From: Hymenopus coronatus
Lineage: Eukaryota; Arthropoda; Insecta; Mantodea; Hymenopodidae
Reading direction: 5' to 3'
Length of the DNA: 64,000 nt
Assembly (NCBI GenBank): GCA_030762935.1
Contig: CM060893.1
Span: forward strand, 12,506,001 to 12,570,000
Shown: piece by piece, positions 43,840 through 55,240 of the stretch
Layout: each line of letters starts with the position of its first letter
How positions within the stretch are numbered: the stretch's first letter is position 1
Position numbers and translations under genes: made by a program
The notes under the pieces: model-generated
What the model was told of the DNA's origin: nothing
Seen by the model: the letters and a program-made list of their open reading frames with translations, nothing else
The model's database searches: none

Positions 43840-44010
43840 TTGCCGGCAAAGACAGGGGAAGTCGTGGTACATCCTGGTGTTTGATGACGTAAACATGGCA
43901 GTGTGATCACGTCACCGTTCAGTCAGCTGTGGCAGATGACGTCATGCCACTCGTACTCCAGCCGGAACCCCAGCGGGAGTTGAGTCCCTTTTAGGTTAAT
44001 GTTGACCCCG
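43840..44010. promoter_or_regulatory. CRE/ATF-type site cluster in a G+C-rich patch
   Basis: TGACGTAA at 43,885-43,892, CACGTCAC at about 43,908-43,915 and the full palindrome TGACGTCA at 43,937-43,944 lie within 60 bp. The patch also has GTTCCGGCTGG-type G+C-rich sequence. CREB/ATF-family bZIP proteins bind such sites. Whether this is an intronic enhancer or a promoter is open; no TATA box is adjacent. Confidence 0.4.
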
Positions 44011-44247
44011 ATGTGTGACGCATTTTATAGTCACGTACAATTGCTGAAAGTGAAATAGATATTGTAACGTCACGACCATAGGATCGTGATCGTGAGTTTA
44101 CATTCTTTAACCTTTACGTGGTAAAGAAGAAATAAATACTCTTCCACTAAAACTCTCGATATAGACAACGCTTCTTAAAAAAAATACAAAATGTACAGTC
44201 AGAAGCACTCTTCAAGATACTTTATTGCTTTCTCGCCATCGTTTATT

Positions 44248-45061
44248 ACTTTCTCTACACGTACCATGTACAGTGTAAAGAGAAGGTATTGTATTGCACC
44301 CAAAAATTCAATACCGAGATTTCACCGGAAATACATGTTTTGGGTCTCCCTGAATCCAAAAGAAGCATTTTTGGAAAAAGATCCGTGTATATGTGTGTCT
44401 GTGGACAGCATAGCATAAAAAGACCGACAAATACCAAATTTGCTATCTCCCAAGGATGTGCTACGAACATTTTCAAGAAAATCACCCCACCCCAACTATC
44501 ATTTACATGGAAAAAAATTCGAAAATTTTGATTTTCTCAAAATGGCTCTAACAATTTTGATTAAAATCTCTTATATTTAAGATATTTACATGCCAAATAA
44601 AATGTATGTCTTGGATTTTCTGGGACCTCTTTATTCTGGATGATTTTATTGAATTTTGCATAACTGCTAAACCATAAGAGATACAGAAACTTACTACACA
44701 AACAATTTAGATCACGTTAAAACACACAATTTATGTCATATACATTTTTTTCGTGGAGTTGGTCGTTTTTGACATATTCTTTGTTATTGGTTTCAGCTTT
44801 AAAAAAACTTGTACTTTTGTCATACAGGAATTTGTCAACTCCTTTCCATACAAAGGAACTTCAGTCACATAGCAACCAGCTTTTGACTTTCACTTTAACC
44901 TATGATACTCCCTTATTTCGCTTCTACTTACAAGGAAGCAAGTAATAAGACTATTTCTGCTAATTTTTTCTCAATTAGCATGAAGTAAATAGAAGCATAA
45001 GCTTTTTAACAATAATTTGAGCAGAGATATAGAGAAAGTCATGTGAATGGAACACGTCAGA
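44248..45061 (+). mobile_element. HINE-like element, near full length
   Basis: ACTTTCTCTACACGTACCAT to 'TATAGAGAAAGTCATGTGAATGGAACACGTCAGA'. Palindrome slightly shortened. One of only two near-complete + copies between 36 and 57 kb. Confidence 0.92.
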
Positions 45062-45069
45062 ATGTTTTT

Positions 45070-46315
45070 ATATATCTTCAACAAACTATTCTTATAGAAG
45101 GCGTATTTTTTCTTTCTATTTCATGTTAGTCGATTTACACCTTTACAGAAATAGTTAAATTACACATTTCATTATGGGTATAAGAAGAATACAGAATGTT
45201 TAAGGAGTGTCACATCTTTAAAAAATCTGATGTGCTCCATTCACATGACTTTCTCTGCAACTCTGTAGCAAATTATTGTTAAAAAGCTTATGCTTCTATT
45301 TACTTCATGCTATTTGAGAAAAACTTAGCAGAAATAATCCTATTACTTGCTTCCTTGTAAGTAGAAGCGAAATGAGGGAGTATCATAGGTTAAAGAGATA
45401 GTCAAAAAGCTGGTTACTATGTGACTGAAGTTTATTTCTTTGTATGGATAGGACCTGTATGAGAAAAGTATTAAGTTTTTCCAAGCTGATACCAAAAAAC
45501 GAGGAATTTCTAAAAAACGATCAACTCCACGCAAAAAATGTATACAACATCAATTGTGTGTTTTAAAGTACTCTACATTTTTTGTATGGTAAGTTTTTGT
45601 CCATCTCCTACGGTTTGGTAGTTATGCAAAATTCCGTAAAATTGATCCAGAATAAAGTAGTCTTCAGAGGCTATTCCCAGAAAATTCAAGATATACATTT
45701 TATTTGTCAGATAAATATGATATTTGAATCAAAATCGTTAGAGCAATTTTTAAGAAAATCAAAAGGTTCCAAGTAAAGGGTAGTTGGGGCTTTTCTTGAA
45801 AATCTTCGTGTCGTTTCCTTGGAAGATACCAAACCTAAATACCAAGTTTGGTATTTAACGGTCTTTTCATTTCTGAGTTATCGTGTTCACACACGGACCT
45901 TTTTCTAAAACTGTTTTTTTTTATACAGGGTACTAAAACATGTTTTTCCGGTAAAATCTCGGTATTGAAAACAATACCTTCTCTAAATACTATGTAATAG
46001 TACGTGTAGAGAAAGTAAAAAGGATGTCTATATGCCTGGCTTGAAATTCCATACTCTGTGTACATCACCAGAAGAAAACCAATGGCGACATAACGCTTAA
46101 AAACAATTCTTTCAAAAGCTTTTTCTTCTACTTTTTGTTAATATAGGTAAACCTTCATTCCCTATTTAGTCATTTTGTTGCTATGTAATACATTCATGTA
46201 TAAGAACACAGTAAGCTAAAGTGTTAGTTATATATTTCCAAAAGCAGTCGCTATGTGATGGCATGGAAATTCTGTCCTCTTTGCATGAACACGAAAAACA
46301 ATTGAGACAACTTTG
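45070..46315 (-). repeat. HINE-like relic around a nested copy
   Basis: 45,070-45,220 ('TCTTCAACAAACTATTCTTATAG', 'TTTCATGTTAGTCG') and 46,085-46,315 ('AAAGTGTTAGTTATATATTTCC', 'GCAGTCGCTATGTGATGGC') resemble the diverged subfamily also seen at 33,458 and 36,293. Confidence 0.55.
45226..46016 (-). mobile_element. HINE-like element, nested
   Basis: TCTGATGTGCTCCATTCACA to 'TATGTAATAGTACGTGTAGAGAAAGT'. Several small deletions; palindrome shortened. Confidence 0.9.
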
Positions 46316-46375
46316 GTAGCGTGTCTGCATCACATTCAGATATCCCGAGCTCGAATCTCGTTACTTGTATACGGG
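46315..46375 (+). repeat. SINE C head fragment
   Basis: TGGTAGCGTGTCTGCATCAC and a B box (GCTCGAATCTCG) only. The body is absent. Confidence 0.55.
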
Positions 46376-46403
46376 TTTAATTAGCGATATACCGTTAGAA
46401 AAA

Positions 46404-48021
46404 TCTGATGTGTTCCTTTCATATGGCTTTCTCTACAAACTATAAGACGATTATGCCTTTGTCTACATCGTGACAAACATTAGCAAAAATAATTGCGTCA
46501 GTTCCTTTTAAGTAGGAAGGAAATAAAGTAACACACTAATCTAAAGTGATAGTCAAAACCATTTTCATTCACATGACCACTTTCTCTATATCTCTGCAAA
46601 TTATTATTGTTAATAAGCTTATATTTTATTTATTTCATGCTAATCGAGAAAAATTAGCAGAAATAGTCTTTATTTCTTACTTTATTGTAAGTAGAAGCGA
46701 AATAAGGGAGTACCATAGGTTAAAGTGAAAGCCAAAAGCTGGTTGCTATGTGACTGATGTTCCTTTGTTTGTATGGAGAGGAGTTGACAAATTCCTGTAT
46801 GAGAAAAGTATGTTTTTCAAAGCTGAAACCAAGAAAAAGGAATATCTCAAAAACGATCAACTCCACGAAAAAAAAATGTTTATAACATAAATTGTGTGTT
46901 TTAACGTGCTCTACATTTTTTGTGGGTTAAGTTTTAGTCCATCTCTTACGGTTTAGTAGTTATGAAAAATTCATCCAGAATAAAGTAGTTTTCAGAGGCT
47001 ATTCCCAGAAAATTCAAAATATAAATTTTATTTGTCAGGTAAATAGCTTTAATATACGATATTTTAATCAAAATCTTTAGAGCCATTTTTAGAAAATAAA
47101 AATTTTCGAAAAAAGTTCCATGTAAGGGGTAGTTTGGGGCGGGGGGATTTTTCTCAAAGTCATCGTGTCGCATCCCTGGAAGATACTAAACTTAAATACC
47201 AAGTTTGGTATTTTACCGACTTTTTGTTTTTGAGTTATCGTGTTCACAGACACACGGACCTTTTTCTGAAAATACTTTTTTTTGGATACAGGGGACCCTA
47301 AATCCGGCGAAATCACGGTATCGACTTTTTTGGTGAGTAGTGAGTATAGAGAAAGTAAAAAGGCGGTCGCTATATCGAATAATTGATGTTCGGTTCGTTT
47401 TGCACGACCAAGAGTAAAACAAAAGAAAGGTGAAACGAAAGATAAAACGTTTGAGAAAAGTTTAAGTAGCTTAAAATTGAAGTAAATAACAAGAAAGTCG
47501 TTACCTGTATAAACATGTATGTAATGACATAAATTGTGTGTTTTAGCGAGATCTACATTTTTTGTGTGTATATCTCATACGTTATCCAGTTACGCAAAAT
47601 TCATCCAGAATGAAGAGGTTTTCGGAGGCTATTCCTAGAAAATTCAAAATATGTGTTCTATTTTGGTGTAAATATATTTAATGTACGGTGTTTTATCAAA
47701 ATTGTTAGAAACATTTGAGAAAAACTTTTCAAAAATTTTCTATGTAAAGGATAGTTTGCTGCATGGGGATTTTCTTGAAAAGCTTCGTGTCGTATCCTTA
47801 GAAGGTAATACACTTAAATACCAAATTTGGTATTGAACGGTATTTTCATTTTTGAGCTATGCTGTCCACAGACACACACTCGAACTTTTTTCTAAAAATG
47901 CGTTTTTGGATTAATGGGACCTCAAAACGGATATTTCGGGTGAAATCTTGACATTGAATATTGTTGGTTGGAATACAATACCTTCTCTACCTACTATATG
48001 CATAGTACATGTAGAGAAAGT
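46404..48021 (-). repeat. HINE-like element, older subfamily, split by a young copy
   Basis: 46,404-46,557 (TCTGATGTGTTCCTTTCATA to 'AAAGTGATAGTCAAAAC') and 47,362-48,021 ('GGCGGTCGCTATATCG' to 'CATAGTACATGTAGAGAAAGT') form one copy. It shares 'GGTCGCTATGTGA' and 'AAAGTTCGG' type variants with other relics. Confidence 0.8.
46560..47356 (-). mobile_element. HINE-like element, nested, hairpin end shortened
   Basis: Starts 'CATTTTCATTCACATGACC', so the first hairpin arm is missing, and ends 'GTATAGAGAAAGT' with most of the palindrome deleted. The centre is near consensus. Confidence 0.9.
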
Positions 48022-48079
48022 AAGAATATAAAAAATCTGAAAACTGAAACAGAAAATCTCGAAATGCTAACGACACAAA

Positions 48080-48160
48080 TTTCAGACTACCTCCGTGGAC
48101 GAGTGGTGAGCTTCTCACCCGGATGTCCCGGGTTCGATTCCCGGCTTAGTTGTTAAAGGG
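48080..48160 (+). repeat. tRNA-like SINE head (G type)
   Basis: CTCCGTGGACGAGTGGTGAG (A box) and GTCCCGGGTTCGATTCCCGG (B box, perfect T-stem), followed at once by 'GTTAAAGGGTGTTATATTGATTAAAC'. It lacks an acceptor-stem partner, so it is not a working tRNA. Confidence 0.65.
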
Positions 48161-48164
48161 TGTT

Positions 48165-48646
48165 ATATTGATTAAACAATTAAAAAAAATTCATAAGGCA
48201 TAATTTGTGCGTTTCGACGGGATCTATATGTTTTGTGTGGTAAGATTGTCTCTCTATCGGTTTATAAAGTTGCAAAAAGAGATCTTCAGATGCTATGCCC
48301 CCCAAAATAAAGGTACCTACTTACTTCATTTGTTACGAAAATATCTTAAATCTATGGTGCTTTAATAAAATAGCCAGACCTATTTTTGAGAAAACAAACA
48401 TTTTGAAAAATGTTCCACGTAGAGGTAATAGTTTCTTGAAAATATAAGTTTTTTCATTCTTCGTCGTTGCTGAACTTAAATGCCAAGTTTTATATTTAAC
48501 CGACTTTTCTTTGTTGATCTAGGCTTTCACATACAGACGGAGGTTTTCTAAAAATCATTTTCTTGGGTTCAGGGGGTTAAACATATATTTTCGGGGAAAT
48601 ATCAACATTTTATGTGGAATATTTCCTATACATGTAAAAAAAGTAA
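48165..48646 (-). repeat. HINE-like relic
   Basis: 'CATAATTTGTGCGTTTCGACGGG' through 'CTTCGTCGTTGCTGAACTTAAATGCCAAG' to 'CATGTAAAAAAAGT'. Diverged, palindrome gone. Confidence 0.65.
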
Positions 48647-49491
48647 AAATGCATAATAAAACATTTGAAAACTGCTACTAATAAATTGCTGATGCCACAA
48701 AACGTATTTACCATAAATATTTTTAAGTATCTGCATTTTCGTGTAGTAAATTTTTGTCTTTACAGTTTACCAAAAATATTACATAACATTTTAATTCACT
48801 GCTGCGTTTAAAATCATTATTTAAAATACCAGCAAGAACTAAACAAATTATAGTCGTATGAATAAAGTTGTTTTATAACGTTTTTCAAAACCTAACTTAT
48901 TTACCTTGCATCCCAGAGTTGGGTGCCCTATCTGAATGGTAATGGGTAAAGCGGTTCGTGTGACTGTTACCATTAGCTTTTACCTTGTACAGCGAACTCA
49001 GCCACATGTGTCGACTGACATCCTGCCAGTCAACAATCAGGAAAGCGATATTTAAAGCAAATGGCCATTACAAGCATGTCCGGCTGCCAAACCCATTTTC
49101 TGCTACTTTTCTTTAAGTCTAGTGTTCTGTAGTCTCGGTCCTGATACTTTTTTTTAATCAAGTTGATTAATTAATAACATTAAAGAACCCCAGCACACTA
49201 TGTGATGGAATTCCAGTAGCTAATGCAAATTTCATGTCCGCCAATCCGACATTTATTTGTAAAATCCAAGGTTGGCTAATCTGATCAGAATGAAACACAT
49301 GACAATATTTTTACAGTTGATGCTAAAAGTAGGTCTTTTACCAGATGTCAATGGTGTTAAAAGTAGAAAATGCAATCACTCAGTGCTATAAAGTTATAAC
49401 ACTCCAATTATCCAACTTTAGTTTATGCGTGCACGGTCGCATTCAAGTAGGCTATGGCTCTGAAAGCTCGTATCGATCCATAAAATGGCGG

Positions 49492-49689
49492 AGGTTTGAA
49501 TGTAATAAACATTGAATCTGCTGAACCAGACAAATTATGCAAGCAGCGGAGAGCGCAACTGCTACACTGCCTCCGTTGCATAAAATGTTTTCGTTCTATA
49601 TAAGTAAGACAACAGTACTTTTCAGCACTGAATAAAGCAAGCCAACAACTGAATATCGCACACCATTAAGCCCGAACTCCTTGAAATAG
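49492..49689 (+). promoter_or_regulatory. TATA/initiator promoter with non-coding leader exon
   Basis: TATATAAG at 49,597-49,604 lies 27 bp before a TTCAGCAC initiator (A at 49,624). The sequence 49,624-49,689 has no ATG and ends at a good donor ATAG|GTAAAG. Upstream, AAAATGGCGG (49,492-49,501) matches the YY1/Pho core. Together they suggest a regulated promoter with an untranslated first exon in the 48.65-50.25 kb island. No second exon identified. The remainder of that island has no repeat; a 95-codon minus frame at 49,912-50,199 has no recognisable domain. Confidence 0.38.
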
Positions 49690-50255
49690 GTAAAGCAATC
49701 TATAATTATAATATACCTATAAATATTGACAACTGTCTAAAAATAGTGATGCATACTGCCTCGTTTCGCAAGCTTCCTACTCACAAAATAAAACAAAATG
49801 TTTACTTTGTGGCTTACCTAGGTCTAGCCCACACCTTAATACAGTTTCCCGCACACGAAAATCAATGTTTTCAAACAAATGTATTGAACGCTTGTGAAAA
49901 GTTTGTACGTTCTACTCGACTGCGATATGAGTCCACTTGTAGGGGCGCCACGATGTTGACATCGTTAATACATGGGACCCGATGAGAGTGAGACGACAGG
50001 GGCAAGGGAATGGTGAGACTAATACAGTTGCTGCTGTCTTCACATTAGTTCTCAGAACCAGCGCCTTTGTACCTGGCTGTACTTTTGATGTTCCGCGTGC
50101 TTTTCTGTAACTGTTCTTCCCAACGAACTCGTTCATACCGTGGTTAACTAGTGCATTTGTACGAATATTGAAGGTGTGTCCACACCAAGTCGCAAACACC
50201 TTATTACTGAGAACAACAGTGCTGCTTTCATCTATAATAAACAGAAAAATTCAAT

Positions 50256-50545
50256 TGAGTTTTATTTATGGACATTCCTTAACTGATATAGTTCTCAGCG
50301 TCCCATTCTATATTAGGCTTGAAATACCGCTTTAATTTTGCTCAGAGGCCTCTTTATAATAGATTCGGAGTAATTTTACGTGCCGTAAATCTATGGCATT
50401 GGACTAACGGCTTTCCTTCTCTTCCAAAAGAAGCCATACTAATGATTTTTATGCCCGAAAAAATCCGTCGTCTACCACCGGGTTTGAACCCGCGACTTTA
50501 GGAACCAGAGGCTAGCATATTACCCCCAGAACACAGAGGGCAACT
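50256..50545 (-). repeat. SINE E, minus strand
   Basis: Reversed end 'TTTTATTTATGGACATTCC', 'AATTTTGCTCAGAGGCCTC', reversed head 'GGTTTGAACCCGCGACTTTAGG...GAGGGCAAC'. Forms an inverted pair with the next entry. Confidence 0.9.
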
Positions 50546-50600
50546 TATAAAAATAGAATTTGTATAGGTGTCTGAAGGGTAGTCTCAACAAACTCTGGTC

Positions 50601-50881
50601 GCCCTCCGTGGTGTAATGGTTACCATGCTAACTTCATATACCCGAGGTCGCGAGGTTGAACCCGGCGGAGGACGATGGATTTTTTTCGGGTGTAAAAATC
50701 CTTATCATGGCTTCCTTCGGAGGGGAAGTAAAGCTGTTGGTCCCGTGTCATGGATTTACGGCACGTAAAAGAACCTCAAGCCTGATAGAGAGGCCTCTGA
50801 GCAAAATTGAGCGGTCTTTCACGCCCAATTTAGAATAGGACGCTAAGAACCACAGTAGTTAAAGAGCGTCCATAAATAACA
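50601..50881 (+). repeat. SINE E, full-length reference copy
   Basis: tRNA-like head CCCTCCGTGGTGTAATGGTT (A box) and GAGGTTGAACCCGG (B box), 'GATGGATTTTTTTCGGGTG', 'GGTCCCGTGTCATGGATTTACGG', end 'AGAGCGTCCATAAATAAC'. Length about 280 bp. Confidence 0.93.
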
Positions 50882-50976
50882 ACCCATTTTTTTTCAACAA
50901 ACTCGGTCGATTTTGATAATTCGTTCACTATAAAAAGCTCAATTCTTTCTCATTGACATGAGCCAATACCAAGTTT

Positions 50977-51226
50977 CGTCTCCATGGTCTTACCCGGAGG
51001 TCCCGGGTTCGATTCCCGGCTGGGGTGGGGGATTTTTCTTTAGCCAGAATTATTCCCTATCCTCCACACAGTCTGGACATATGTATGTGAGAGTGAATGT
51101 GTGTGTGTGTGTTTGCGGAAAATAAAACGATTTAGGTTGTATAGAACCTAAACATGAGTTGTTTCCAATGCAAAACCCCCGATATGACCTTAGATGTTAA
51201 AGGGGGCTATATAAATGAAACAAAAA
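50977..51226 (+). repeat. SINE G, with body and tail
   Basis: Head 'CGTCTCCATGGTCTTACCCGG' with strong B box GGGTTCGATTCCCGG, body 'TTATTCCCTATCCTCCACACAGTC', a TG run, and tail 'CCCCCGATATGACC...AAAGGGGGCTATATAAATGAAA'. Confidence 0.8.
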
Positions 51227-51762
51227 TATGTGATGTGTTCCATTCACATGAGTTTCTCTACATCTCTGCAACAAATTATTGTTAAAAAGCTTATGTTACT
51301 ATTTACTTCATGCTAATCCAGAAACAATTAGCAGAAATAGTATTATTACTTGCTTCCTTGTAAGAAGAAGCGAAATAAGGGAGTACTATAGGTTAAAGTG
51401 AGGTCAAAAGCTGGTTGCTATGTGATGAAGTTCCTTTGTTTGTATGGACAGGCTTTGACAAATTCCTGTATGAGAAAAGTATAAGTTTTCAAGGCTGAAA
51501 CCAAAAACAAAGGTACATCTTTAAAACGATCAACTCCACGATGTATATAACATAAATTGTGTGTTTTAATGTGCTTTACATTTTTTTGTGTGGTAAGTTT
51601 TTGTCCATCTCTTACGGTGTAGCAGTTCTGCAAAATTCCGCAAGCTTAATCCAGAATAAAGTAGTCTTCAGAGGCTATTCCCAGAAAGTTCAAGATATAC
51701 ATTTATTTATCAGGTAAACACCTTTAATATACAATATTTTAATCAAATTCGTTAGAGCATTC
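51227..51762 (-). mobile_element. HINE-like element, hairpin-side half only
   Basis: TATGTGATGTGTTCCATTCA to 'AATCAAATTCGTTAGAGCATTC', then unique AT-rich DNA (51,763-52,027, nothing recognised). The palindrome half is absent. Confidence 0.88.
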
Positions 51763-52027
51763 AACAAATTCGATTTTTTTTTATATAATCAGATGAGAAG
51801 CGCAGTATTTATATGAAATTGGGATTGTGCAGAAATACATGTTCCATCCTTTCATTGAGTAGAATTAAAATCTGTTTGATATATGAGCACATCAGTTATA
51901 CTTTCAAATTTAATTAATGCATTCTGTAAGTGGAGGAAAACTGGAAGGAATGCCAACAAGGTTAAATGTAATGCAATTTTTTTTGTACATAATATTGAAA
52001 AATTCCATTAAAAACTAGTGTAAAAAA

Positions 52028-52970
52028 TCTGATGTGTACCATTCACATGACTTTCTCTATATCTCTACAACAAATTATTCTTAGAAGCTTATACTTCTAT
52101 TTACTTTATGCTAATCAGAAAAAATTAGCAGAAATAGTCTTATTACTCGCATCCTTGTAAGTAGGAGCGAAATAAGGGACAACCGTAGGTTAAACTGATA
52201 GTCAAAAGCTGGTTGCTATGTCAATGAAGTTCCTTTGTCTATATGGATAGGAGTTGACAAGTTCCTGTATGAGAAAAGTATACGTTTTTCATAGCAGGAA
52301 CCAAAAATAAGGAATGTCACAAAAACGACGAACTCCACGAAAAAAATGTATATAACATAAATTGTGTTTTTTAATGTGCTCTACATTTTTTGTGTAGCAA
52401 GTTTTTGCCCATCTCTTACGGTTTAGCAGTTATTCAAAATTCAATAAAATTCATCCAGAATAAACTACTCTTCAGAGGCTATTCCCAGAAAATTCAAAAT
52501 ATACATTTCATTTGCCAGGTAAATATGTTAAATATACGAAATTTTAATCAAAATCGTTGGAGCCATTTTTGAGAAAATCAAAATTTTCGAAAAAAGTTCC
52601 ATGTAAAGGGTAGTTGGGGGTGGGGGATTTTTCTTAAAATCTTCGTGTCGCATCCCTGGAAGATACTAAACTTAAATACCAAGTTTGGTATTTTACCGAC
52701 TTTTCGTTTTTGAGTTATCGTTTTCACGGACACACACACACACACACACGGACCTTTTTGTGAAAATGCTTTTTTTTTTTTTTGGATATTGGGGACCCTA
52801 AAACATATATTTCCGGTTAAATCTCTGTAGCGAGTGTTTTGGGTGGAATACAATACCTTCAGTATCTACTATGTACATTGTACATACGTGATAGGGAAAT
52901 AGTCTAAAATGTGTATTTCAGTGAAATGCAATACGTATGTACTATATATTAAGTAATAAAAGTAAAAAGG
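52028..52970 (-). mobile_element. HINE-like element plus an older terminal piece
   Basis: 52,028-52,902: TCTGATGTGTACCATTCACA to a degenerate palindrome 'CTATGTACATTGTACATACG'. 52,903-52,970 is a second, older palindrome-side end ('GTGTATTTCAGTGAAATGCAATACG...AAAAGT'). Confidence 0.9.
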
Positions 52971-53025
52971 AAAGTAGAGCATGGTTGGGTACGTGAATTT
53001 CCCCGGCAGACAGATAGATACATGT

Positions 53026-53252
53026 GGCCGCGTCGTGGCCAAGTGGTTAGTGCACTCGCCTCTCTCCTAGATGGCCCAGGTTCGATCCCAAGCGACTGCA
53101 TCTGAGATTTGTGGTGGACAAATCGGCGCAGGGGCGGGTTTTCTCCGGGTTCTCCATTGCCATTGCATTCCACCGGTTCTCCATCTTCATTCTGTCACCA
53201 TTGTCATCTCCTGCGGTGCCACACGTAGTAAAAGCGGGCGTTATATACTTTA
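53026..53252 (+). repeat. SINE B, plus strand
   Basis: Head GTGGCCGCGTCGTGGCCAAG (A box 'GGCCAAGTGGTTAG'), B box CAGGTTCGATCCCAAGC, body 'GGGGCGGGTTTTCTCCGGG', end 'AAAGCGGGCGTTATATACTTT' and A-run. Confidence 0.85.
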
Positions 53253-53258
53253 AAAAAA

Positions 53259-54127
53259 TCTGATGTGTTCCTTCACATGAATTTCTCTACTTCTGTGTAA
53301 CAAATTATTGTTAATAAGCTTATTCTTCTATTTGGTTCAAGCTAATCGAGAAAAAATTAGCAGAAATAGTCTTATTTCTTGCTTTCTTTTAAGTAGAAGC
53401 AAAATATGGGAGTATCATAGGTTAAAGTGAAGTCAAAAGCTGGTTACTAGGTGACTGTAGTTCCTTTGTTTGTATGGACACGAGTTGACAAATTCCTGTA
53501 TGAGAAAAGTACAAGCTTTTCAAAGCTGAAACCAAAAAACAAGGAATATCTCAAAAACGATCAACTCCACAAAAAAGATGTATGCAACATAAATTGTGTG
53601 TTTTAATGTGCTCTACATTTTTGTGGTAAGTTTTTGTCCATTTCTTACTGTTTAGCGGTTATGCCAAATTCATCCAGAATAAAGTAGTCTTCAGAGGCTA
53701 TTCCCAGAAAATTTAAGATATACATATTGTCAGGTAAGTGTCTTCAACATGCAATATTTTAATCAAAATCTTTAGAGCCATTTTTGAGAAAATCAAAATT
53801 TTCGAAAAAAGTTCCATGTAAAGGGTAGTTGGGGATGGGGGAATTTTCTTGAAAATCTTCGTGTCGCATCCTTGGAAGATACCAAAACCTAAATACCAAG
53901 TTTGGTATTTTACCGACTTTTCGTTTTTTTTTGTTTTTTTTTTTGAGTTATCGTGTTCACACACACACACACATACACACGCGCGCGCGCGTGCGCGCGG
54001 ACCTTTTTGGAAAATGCCTTTTTTAGATAAAGGGGACATATATTTCTGGTGAAATCTCGGTATCGAATTTTTGGATGGAGGCAATACCTTCTCTATACAC
54101 TATGTACATAGTACGTGAAGAGAAAGT
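53259..54127 (-). mobile_element. HINE-like element, full length
   Basis: TCTGATGTGTTCCTTCACAT to 'ATGTACATAGTACGTGAAGAGAAAGT'. The variable site holds a CA run that passes into alternating GC. Confidence 0.94.
53958..54000. repeat. Alternating purine-pyrimidine tract (CA then CG)
   Basis: About 24 bp of CA repeats continue as about 18 bp of CG/TG alternation (ACACGCGCGCGCGCGTGCGC). Such tracts favour Z-DNA. Confidence 0.9.
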
Positions 54128-54513
54128 AAAAAGATAGATACATAGATTAAGAAATGCAGACGACAGTCGGATGGTGGACAGAGGACGGACAACTTTGTTA
54201 AGGTAAATGTTCGTTGTCCAGAAAATACTGATATATTTTAAAGTACTTGAAATGAATTGATAGCACTGCTACAATATTTTTTCAGGCACTGAATGAAATG
54301 ACAAATCTTTACATCCGCATTGCTTTTCACGATGAACGATATATCAACCATGTAGTGTTGAAAATAAAGTTTATTTTACTTGTCAGATCTTGACTTGTAG
54401 CTTAGGAATAAATAAAAAAACAGCTTTTCTCATTCAAGCCAGTGTCCTTTCTTTGGAGAAACACTGCATTGAGAATCCATTAATTTCTTATGTTAATGCC
54501 GAAATTGATTTTT
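54128..54513. other. Unique AT-rich stretch
   Basis: Nothing recognised: no repeat match, no frame of note. Confidence 0.5.
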
Positions 54514-55237
54514 ACTTTCTCTACACGTACTATGTACATTGTGTATAGAGAAGGTATTGTATTGCACCCAAAATTTCGATACCGTTTTGGGACCCTCTGA
54601 ATTAATAATAATAATAACAATAATAACAACATTTTTAGAGAAATGTCGGCGTGTATGTGGGTAGCATAGCTCAAAAACAAAACGTCCATTAAATACCAAA
54701 CTTGATACGAAAGTTCAGTACCTTCCAAGGATGCGACACGAAAATTTTGAAAAAAAAAGTTCTCACACCCCAAACTATCGTTTATATGGATAAAATTTAC
54801 ACGATTTTGATTAAAATCTCTTATGTTTAAGATATTTACATGACAAATAAAATGTACCTCTTGAATTTTCTGGGAATAGCCTCTGAAGACATCCTTACTC
54901 TGGATGAATTTTTGTGATTTTTGCATAACTGGTAAACCCATAGATACACTTACTAACAATAAATGTAGATCACGTTAAAACACACAAGTTATATCATATA
55001 TGTTTTTTCGCGAAATCAACAATTTCTGAGGTATTTCTTGTTATTTGTTTCAGATTTAAAATGCTTAAAACTTTTCTCACACGGGAAGTTGTAAAGTCCT
55101 ATCCGTGCATAGAAAAGATTTCAACCACATGGCAACCAGCTTTTTAAAGATTTATCTGGATTATCATAAAGGATAGAAGAGTAAGCTTTTTAACAATAAT
55201 TTGTTACAGCTATATAGAGAAAGTCATGTGAATGTAA
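54514..55237 (+). mobile_element. HINE-like element, decayed at both interior and hairpin
   Basis: Palindrome CTACACGTACTATGTACATT at the left. An (AAT)n-like run replaces 'CCAAAAAAAGC' at about 54,602. The end 'TATAGAGAAAGTCATGTGAATG' stops before the second hairpin arm. Confidence 0.88.
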
Positions 55238-55240
55238 ATT

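Noticed and set aside
49912..50199. 95-codon minus frame (MFATWCGHTFNIRTN...)
   Set aside because: Opposite strand to the promoter signals in the same island, no acceptor or promoter of its own, no recognisable domain.
48080..51020. tRNA genes at 48,080, 50,601 and 50,977 suggested by strong B boxes
   Set aside because: Acceptor stems do not pair and each head is fused to a SINE body or shared by several copies, as in retroposons.
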